Shown: piece after piece, positions 23,538 through 29,168 of the stretch
Layout of the letters: every line of letters begins with the position of its first letter
Position numbering within the stretch: position 1 is the first letter of the stretch
Source of the DNA: a virus
IMG/VR virus record: IMGVR_UViG_3300017772_000077
Coordinates: 1-29,168 of that record
Direction: 5' to 3' (one strand)
Length of the DNA: 29,168 bases
The notes under the pieces: generated by a model
Told to the model about the DNA's origin: nothing
Seen by the model: only the letters and a program-made list of their open reading frames with translations
The model's database searches: none
Position numbers and translations under genes: made by a program

Positions 23538-26500
23538 ATGTCTTATTTAAACGAACTAGTCAGTAGTACCTCCAAAGGTATAGCTGACAAGAATGAAAAT
23601 ACTAAATCTGAATTGACTCAAGAGATGCTAAACGCTTCTATAAAGGAACGTAACGATGCTCAGAGAGGATTTGAAGATAACGTCAAGATGGCGTGGAGCC
23701 AGAACCATTTAGGTACTGTAGGGACTATGGCTGCTACAGAAGGTAAGCCTTATAACCTATCTAAAGAAGAAAAGGGTACTGACTATGTTAGGCAAACATT
23801 TGATGCTGCTGCTAACGTTGTACTAGGGGAGGATGTTAATTCCTTTGATTATACTAGTCCATCTGCACAGGCAGGTATGGTACTACGCGGCGTAGGTGAC
23901 TTCGTAGAAGACGCTATGGGCATGATAGGTGCTATATACTTCGGTAAGACTGCTGAGGGTAAGGATGAGATGTTTGTACCTTCAGAGCACTATGAGGCGC
24001 TTACTGAGGGCGTAGATGCTCGTTATGTACCTGATATACTAGATTCACCTAACTTAGCTGCTGCTGAGCGTAAGAAAGAGCGTGCTATAGAGGATATGAA
24101 TATAGTAAACTTGATACAACAACAAGATGGATACGCAGCAACTAGATTTGGAGTACAGTTAGTAGATGCTGATATAGCATTAACAGGTGTAACATTCGGA
24201 ACTAATAAAGCTTATAAGTTAACTAGCGTATTAGCTAAGGCTGAAAAAGCTAGAAGTAAGGGTAATGTTGCTAAGGCTGGTAAGTTATCTAAGAAAGCTA
24301 AAAAGATTACTGACAGAGGTAGACTAGCTAACTTCAGAGATGACGTTATATCTGGTTCCTTTGAAGGTGCTAAAGCTGGTGCTGTATTTGGTGTAGGTGA
24401 AGCTTACTCTAAAGTAGGTTCAGGATATGACGAAGCTGTTATAGCCACTTCATTCGGCCTAATGGCTGGTATGGTTTTAGGTGGTGGATTATCTGGTATG
24501 ACTAATGCTGGTGGTGCTGTTGTAGATGCTAACAGAAAAGCTGTATCTAAATTTAACCAAAAGCTAGATGATACTGTTACTGACGTTATAGACGAAGAAG
24601 TAGGTAAGATATCACAAGACTATATAGATAGACTAGATAGAGGTGATGAGAGTTTAGATGCTAACCCTGAGGTTGATGAATCAGCTTTAGATGGTGTTAA
24701 TACTGCTTCATTTAACGTACAGAACTCTTCTGTAGGTGCTTCACAGGTCCCTGGCAGTAAGCTAGAGGTTGATGAGGCTACTCCTATGTTAGATGCTAAG
24801 GGCGATGAGATACAAGGCGAGAGTGCTGAGATAATTAAAGAGGCTCAAGAATGGCGTGATAACAATACTTTTGAATTAGATAAAGAAGAAGTAAAGGATA
24901 CGTGGTTCTATAAAGTATCTAATAATGCTTTTGTTAGTAAGGTTACTGGTACTAGTATGGCAGCAAGAATGCATAAAACTACTTCTCCTGTTATAAACAA
25001 GATAGGTAATGTTATATTCGCTTCTGCTAATGGTTATAACCGAGCTGGTATACCTACTGCTTCTGCCTTAAAGGAATTATTTGAGGCTAAGTCTATGTCT
25101 AAGCTAAACGGAATAAGTAGAGACTTACATGCTTATGCTATTAAACGTGGTAGTAAGCGCCCTACATCTAATACTGTAGAGGAATCTCACAAAGCTGCAT
25201 TCATGCGTGAAGTTAGACTAGAGCGTAATGCTAGAAGACATGGTAAAGAAACTAGTACTGATGAAGCTGTTATAAATGCAGCTGATAAGTATGATGAAAT
25301 GTTCTTAGAAGCTTATGGACAGATGTCTAATAAACGTAATGGTAAACTAGGAAACGAAGAACATAGTGTCTTAGGATTTGAAGGTGGTCGTAATGAGAAC
25401 CCTCACTATACTCCATACGTATGGGGTAAAGAGTTATCTGGTAAAATAGAGAACGCAGCTGACCCTATAGCTATGAGGGCCGCTATACAAAAAGGTATAG
25501 CAGCTTCGTATAGGGCTGCATCTGATGAGTTTACTGAAGAAGTATCTATGGCTATTGCTAATGCTGTTATTGAGCGTGCTGTTAATAAGGCAGCTCGTAG
25601 TGGCGCTGACTCAGGTATATCTGCTTTATTAGCTAAAGACAATATCGATGAGTTACGTGAGATGCTAAAAGGTGAAGGCTTATCTGACGATGCTATAGAA
25701 GGATTTCTTAAGCGTATAGATGCTGACAAGACTGAACAAGGTAAATTAGGTATTGCTAAGAGTAGGAATGAATTAGATTTAGACCATAATATAACTCTAC
25801 CTAACGGTGAGGAAATTAAGATACTAGACTTAATGAGTAATAACTTAGAAGTAGATGCCAGAAGACATGCTAGATTAGCTGCAGGTTCATCTGCATTAGC
25901 TAAGTTCGGTATACGTAGCAGGGCAGATAGAACTGCTTTATTAACTGCTATGATGAAGGACCAGGCTAGATTAGGTATCACTAAGAGTCATCCAGATTAT
26001 ATACCTCGCGTACAAATGGAAGCTATGTTTACTGCTTTCGATGGTGGCGCACAGAAGGGTGTATGGGGTGATGGACAGTTACAAGAACAAGGTGCTGCTG
26101 TTGCTCAGATGAAGCGTATGGTTAACTTAGCATGGTTAGACAAATTAGGTCTTACTCAGTTAGGTGAATCAGGTGCTATTATAGCTCAGCATGGTTTAGC
26201 TAGTTTTATGGAACGTGGACTTGCTCCTATGTTTAATAAGTTGGCTAGAGAAAACCAAGATAGATTACTAGAGGAATTATCTTTCTTATCTGGTGATATA
26301 GGTTTTGACCATGAGATATTTACTCCTCATATTGACTTAGACGAAATGTCTGGTGCAATAGAGGATAAGATGTTCAGAGGCTTACAAAAGCATTCTCAGA
26401 ACTTATCTAACATACAAGCATTCTTATCTGGGTTTAACCACATACGAGCTTTCCAACAGAAGACTGCTGCTGCAGGCGCTGCTGACAATATATTCAGGAC

Positions 26501-27296
26501 TCTTAATAAGAGCTTGGACCATTGGCGAGAGTTTGGTGAATTAAACATGACTAAGAAAGAAGCTGCTAGGTTCTTAGATGACTATAACTACAGACATGAT
26601 GATGTAGATGGTTTAATGAAGCTAATAGATAATGGTACTGTTACATTCAGGACTAATGGGAAACATACGTTTGTTGATAGACTTAATGTCAATAAATGGG
26701 ACCCTGATACTGCTGATGCATTCGGTGCTAACATAATATCTTCTGTTAACCAAACTACTCAGAAAGCTGTTGCTGGTGAACAAGACCCGTTCATGTTTAC
26801 TAAGGGTGGTGCTATAATGACTCACTTAAAGACGTTCCCAATGCTTGCTTTACAGAAGCAAACTATAAGACACTTTAAGCATATGGATGGCAAGGCGTTA
26901 GCTGCAGCTATGTACGGATTAAGTACAGCTGGATTGATATCTATGGTTAAGGCACTACAAGATGGTAAAGAGATGTCTGCTATGGACCATGCTGGACGTG
27001 CTATAGCTTACAGTAACACTACTGGTTTCTTATTCATGGCTACTGACCCTATTGGAACTATGCTAGGTATAGATGAGATGCGTTATAATAAGTACGCAGA
27101 CCAATCTTCTTTTGTGCCGCCTATATTCTCCTATGGAGATGACTTAATTAGGCTTCCAGGTGCTCTTGCAAAGGGTGCGATAGGTAAGGCTGACTATCAA
27201 GATAAAGCTGCTATACGTACAGCACCTTTCACAGGTTTAGTTGGTGTAAGTAGATTAGTTGATATGGCTACTACATATAATATAGACGATATATAA
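23538..27296 (+). CDS. Internal virion protein, gp16-like, without visible transglycosylase
   Basis: Third and largest core protein, 1252 aa (T7 gp16 is 1318), which with gp14 and gp15 forms the trans-envelope ejection channel. The C-terminal 250 residues carry the family pattern: MTHLKTFPMLALQKQTIRHF, AMYGLSTAGLISMVKALQDG, MDHAGRAIAYSNTTGFLFMA and DPIGTMLGIDEMRYN. Gly-rich hydrophobic segments occur near residues 270-330 (GAVFGVGEA, GLMAGMVLGGGLSGM). The N-terminal 150 residues, where T7 gp16 has its lytic transglycosylase, show no such domain; they begin MSYLNELVSSTSKGIADKNE. The ribosome-binding site is AGGAGGG. Identical terminators bracket the gene. Confidence 0.9.
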   Translation: MSYLNELVSSTSKGIADKNENTKSELTQEMLNASIKERNDAQRGFEDNVKMAWSQNHLGTVGTMAATEGKPYNLSKEEKGTDYVRQTFDAAANVVLGEDVNSFDYTSPSAQAGMVLRGVGDFVEDAMGMIGAIYFGKTAEGKDEMFVPSEHYEALTEGVDARYVPDILDSPNLAAAERKKERAIEDMNIVNLIQQQDGYAATRFGVQLVDADIALTGVTFGTNKAYKLTSVLAKAEKARSKGNVAKAGKLSKKAKKITDRGRLANFRDDVISGSFEGAKAGAVFGVGEAYSKVGSGYDEAVIATSFGLMAGMVLGGGLSGMTNAGGAVVDANRKAVSKFNQKLDDTVTDVIDEEVGKISQDYIDRLDRGDESLDANPEVDESALDGVNTASFNVQNSSVGASQVPGSKLEVDEATPMLDAKGDEIQGESAEIIKEAQEWRDNNTFELDKEEVKDTWFYKVSNNAFVSKVTGTSMAARMHKTTSPVINKIGNVIFASANGYNRAGIPTASALKELFEAKSMSKLNGISRDLHAYAIKRGSKRPTSNTVEESHKAAFMREVRLERNARRHGKETSTDEAVINAADKYDEMFLEAYGQMSNKRNGKLGNEEHSVLGFEGGRNENPHYTPYVWGKELSGKIENAADPIAMRAAIQKGIAASYRAASDEFTEEVSMAIANAVIERAVNKAARSGADSGISALLAKDNIDELREMLKGEGLSDDAIEGFLKRIDADKTEQGKLGIAKSRNELDLDHNITLPNGEEIKILDLMSNNLEVDARRHARLAAGSSALAKFGIRSRADRTALLTAMMKDQARLGITKSHPDYIPRVQMEAMFTAFDGGAQKGVWGDGQLQEQGAAVAQMKRMVNLAWLDKLGLTQLGESGAIIAQHGLASFMERGLAPMFNKLARENQDRLLEELSFLSGDIGFDHEIFTPHIDLDEMSGAIEDKMFRGLQKHSQNLSNIQAFLSGFNHIRAFQQKTAAAGAADNIFRTLNKSLDHWREFGELNMTKKEAARFLDDYNYRHDDVDGLMKLIDNGTVTFRTNGKHTFVDRLNVNKWDPDTADAFGANIISSVNQTTQKAVAGEQDPFMFTKGGAIMTHLKTFPMLALQKQTIRHFKHMDGKALAAAMYGLSTAGLISMVKALQDGKEMSAMDHAGRAIAYSNTTGFLFMATDPIGTMLGIDEMRYNKYADQSSFVPPIFSYGDDLIRLPGALAKGAIGKADYQDKAAIRTAPFTGLVGVSRLVDMATTYNIDDI

Positions 27297-27299
27297 ACG

Positions 27300-27325
27300 G
27301 GGGGCTTAGGCCCCCTTTAACTTTA
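27300..27325 (+). terminator. Hairpin terminator after the gp16-type gene
   Basis: GGGGGC-TTAG-GCCCCC (27300-27315), followed by TTTAACTTTAATT. Stem and loop are identical to 23480-23495, with a weaker T tract. It lies between the gp16-type and tail-fibre genes, and again no promoter follows it. Confidence 0.85.
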
Positions 27326-27330
27326 ATTAA

Positions 27331-27336
27331 AGGAGG
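27331..27336 (+). promoter_or_regulatory. Ribosome-binding site that fixes the tail-fibre TTG start
   Basis: AGGAGG lies five bases before TTG 27342-27344. No ATG is available near it: the next in-frame ATG is about 300 bases downstream and would remove the conserved fibre domain. An in-frame GTG at 27357 is too far from the site to be preferred. Confidence 0.75.
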
Positions 27337-27341
27337 CTAGA

Positions 27342-29168
27342 TTGGCCCTAACTACAGTGGAATATACATACTCAGGGCAAACGTCGTTCGTTCTCCCTTT
27401 CCCATTAGGTATACTTAATAGGACTTATGTAACTATTCAAATAAACAGTCAAGTAGACGGTTCAGGCGAGCCTCTTTACTACACAGATTTTACATGGTTA
27501 AGTGACGGTGAAGTTGAAATAAACAACTTAACAACAGGTGACTTAATTAAAATAGCTAGGGTTATACCTAGTGACTTGTTACTATCAGATTATACATCTG
27601 GTTCTAATATAACAAGAGAGAATTTAAACATAGCTAATAAGCAGTTGATGATGTTGGTTCATGAAGTTAAGGATGAGAGCAGTACTCAAGGAAGTAAACT
27701 TGATACTATTGAACCTAATGCTAAAGATGACCAGACTCCTGCTGAAATAAAAACAGCTTATGAAAGTATTGCTGATACTAATGCATTTACAGATGCAGAT
27801 GAAAGCAAGTTAGACGGAATAGAGTCAGGTGCTGACGTAACAGATACAGCTAATGTAACTGCTTCAGGTGCTTTAATGGACTCTGAGGTATCAGACTTAG
27901 CAGGTATTAAATCTGTTAACATATCTACTCTACAAGTAAAACCTTCTGAAGGTCCATTTGTAGATGGTGATAAGTCTAAGTTAAATACTATAGAGACTAA
28001 TGCTGACGTTACTGATACAGCTAACGTAGTAGCAGCTCTAACTGCAGGTACTAATATAACTATAGCATCAGACGGTACTATAGCTTCTACTGCTACAGGT
28101 AGTGGTGGTGGTGGTGGTGTCTCTGATATAGTAGACGACCTTACTCCCCAGCTTGGAGGAGACCTAGACCTTAATGGACAGGATATAAGTGGTACAGGTA
28201 ATATAGCTATTACTGGTACAGTTAATACTAGAGATATGGCTGTTGATGGTGCTAAGCTAGATTCAATAGAAGCAGGTGCTACTGCTGACCAAACTAAGGC
28301 TGATATAGATGCATTGAATATAGATGCTGATACATTAGACGGACAACAAGGTACTCATTATCTAGACTATAACAATCTAGTTAATACACCTACTATACCT
28401 GGTTCTGGGCCTTCTGGATACGCTACTGAGTCTTATGTAGACACAGCAGTGGCTGACATAATAGACTCTGCTCCTGGTACGTTAGATACGCTTAATGAAC
28501 TAGCAGATGCTCTAGGTGATGACCCTAACTTTGCTACTACTACAGCTACTAACCTTAGTCTTAAGCTACCTAAAGCTGGTGGCACAATGACAGGTGCATT
28601 AACTGTGCAAGCTGATGCAACCTTTACAGGTGGTGGTACAGGCTCAATCGTTATTAATGACGAAGATAGCTCATTATGCCCTACTATGACATTTACACGT
28701 AACGGTGGTGGTACAACTACTAATGACTTTATTAAGTTTGAGAACAGTGGTGGTGAAGTAGCTACTATAGATGCTACAGGCGGTGCATTTCTAAGTAAAG
28801 TAAGTGTAAATACATCAGGTGCTTCTAATTCATCTAAGGGCCTTGCTATTACTACTAGCGGTACTAACTTCGAAAGTGATGGCGGTATAATAAGTATTGA
28901 CCATGCGGCAAGTGGCGCTGTTACAGGTGGTTATTTTAGTAAGTATAGTGCTGGTGGTACATTACGTCACTCTATTAAAGGCGATGGTACTGGTTACTTT
29001 GCGGGGCTCTTGGGCATAGGTACTACAAGTCCTAACCATGAGATACACATTGAAAGCACATCACCGACTATTCGTTTAGTTGATTCTGATGGTAGTAATA
29101 CACTAGATATTACACAAAGTGGTTCGGCTTCTTACTTAACTTTTGATAACAATATGCGCTTTAGAAAC
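27342..29168 (+). CDS. Tail fibre protein, 5' part, truncated by the window edge
   Basis: Receptor-binding fibre; 609 codons are in the window with no stop. Residues 1-110 resemble the T7 gp17 N-terminal domain that attaches the fibre to the tail (VEYTYSGQTSFVLPFPLGIL, IKIARVIPSDLLLSDYT, ITRENLNIANKQLMMLVHEV). The shaft has at least four short repeats of the form SKLDGIESGADVTDT, then a five-Gly linker, TPQLGGDLDLNGQDISGTGN, TLDGQQGTHYLDYNNL, ESYVDTAVADIID and LPKAGGTMTGAL, all usual in marine phage fibres. The last part (GIGTTSPNHEIHIESTSPTI) is also a common fibre segment. The receptor-binding tip is outside the window. The start is TTG behind AGGAGG. The translation was made by hand. Confidence 0.88.
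   Translation, partial: MALTTVEYTYSGQTSFVLPFPLGILNRTYVTIQINSQVDGSGEPLYYTDFTWLSDGEVEINNLTTGDLIKIARVIPSDLLLSDYTSGSNITRENLNIANKQLMMLVHEVKDESSTQGSKLDTIEPNAKDDQTPAEIKTAYESIADTNAFTDADESKLDGIESGADVTDTANVTASGALMDSEVSDLAGIKSVNISTLQVKPSEGPFVDGDKSKLNTIETNADVTDTANVVAALTAGTNITIASDGTIASTATGSGGGGGVSDIVDDLTPQLGGDLDLNGQDISGTGNIAITGTVNTRDMAVDGAKLDSIEAGATADQTKADIDALNIDADTLDGQQGTHYLDYNNLVNTPTIPGSGPSGYATESYVDTAVADIIDSAPGTLDTLNELADALGDDPNFATTTATNLSLKLPKAGGTMTGALTVQADATFTGGGTGSIVINDEDSSLCPTMTFTRNGGGTTTNDFIKFENSGGEVATIDATGGAFLSKVSVNTSGASNSSKGLAITTSGTNFESDGGIISIDHAASGAVTGGYFSKYSAGGTLRHSIKGDGTGYFAGLLGIGTTSPNHEIHIESTSPTIRLVDSDGSNTLDITQSGSASYLTFDNNMRFRN
27690..28311 (+). repeat. Four degenerate peptide repeats in the tail-fibre shaft
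   Basis: Copies begin at residues of about 117 (GSKLDTIEPNAKDDQT), 154 (ESKLDGIESGADVTDT), 211 (KSKLNTIETNADVTDT) and 304 (AKLDSIEAGATADQT). All share KL(D/N)-x-IE-x-(G/N)A. Spacing is irregular (37, 57 and 93 residues). A (GGT)5 tract encoding Gly lies between the third and fourth copies at 28104-28118. Confidence 0.8.

Noticed and set aside
25403-25410. TCACTATA, matching -8 to -1 of the phage promoter
   Set aside because: It is followed by C rather than G at the start, and the upstream half (GAGAACCC) does not match P1-P3. It lies inside the gp16-type coding region.
25406-25981. 191-codon open frame on the minus strand inside the gp16-type gene
   Set aside because: It lies wholly opposite a strong family member. 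Its Ala/Ser/Ile/Leu-heavy product is what the reverse of Ala/Asp/Glu-rich codons gives, and it has no convincing ribosome-binding site.
1-29168. CRISPR array, tRNA genes, integrase, anti-CRISPR or defence island
   Set aside because: No spaced direct repeats, cloverleaf-like segments or recognisable lysogeny or defence motifs were found on reading through; small unknown genes exist but show no such signature.

Overview
The window is one contiguous piece of the genome of a lytic T7-like podovirus (autographivirus type). All genes lie on the + strand, packed with ATGA/TAATG overlaps, in A+T-rich DNA. The diagnostic set is a single-subunit RNA polymerase of T7 type, a family A DNA polymerase with 3'-5' exonuclease, a T7-type portal, scaffold, capsid and tail-tube block, and three internal virion proteins ending at a tail fibre with a T7 gp17-type N-terminus. 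The RNA polymerase gene sits between the replication genes and the structural genes, as in phiKMV-like phages and unlike T7, where it is early. The tail-fibre repeats and low G+C resemble marine podoviruses; that habitat and the host are inferences. No integrase, repressor, tRNA or CRISPR array was seen.

Layout: (1) 1-6784, replication: end of an unidentified gene, a hypothetical gene, stand-alone TOPRIM primase, dNMP kinase, DnaB/gp4-type helicase, a calcineurin-like phosphoesterase with a helix-turn-helix-like N-terminus, two very small genes, and DNA polymerase. (2) 6779-7050, control region: two identical tandem phage promoters followed by about 200 bp of extremely A+T-rich DNA, closely resembling the organisation of the T7 primary origin. 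(3) 7051-11795: a probable ssDNA-binding protein, 5'-3' exonuclease, endonuclease VII and RNA polymerase. (4) A third phage promoter at about 11801-11817, then small genes (48 aa, 64 aa, a GNAT acetyltransferase, a 98-aa basic protein). (5) 12901-29168, morphogenesis: portal, scaffold, major capsid protein, terminator plus a second bulged hairpin, tail tubular proteins A and B, internal virion proteins of gp14, gp15 and gp16 type, and the 5' part of the tail fibre, which runs off the right edge. Identical hairpin terminators lie before and after the gp16-type gene.

Working model: the left block is transcribed from something left of the window. Once made, the phage RNA polymerase fires the tandem promoters, which lie upstream of its own gene, giving positive feedback and possibly priming replication at the A+T-rich stretch. 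The third promoter then drives the virion genes, with hairpins after the capsid, gp15-type and gp16-type genes stepping expression down. Terminase, lysis genes and genome ends are not in the window. No wholly new system was found. The best leads are the promoter/A+T-rich element, a DNA polymerase motif C reading His-Asp-Cys instead of His-Asp-Glu, the apparent lack of a lytic transglycosylase in the internal virion proteins, and the phosphoesterase with its extra N-terminal domain.
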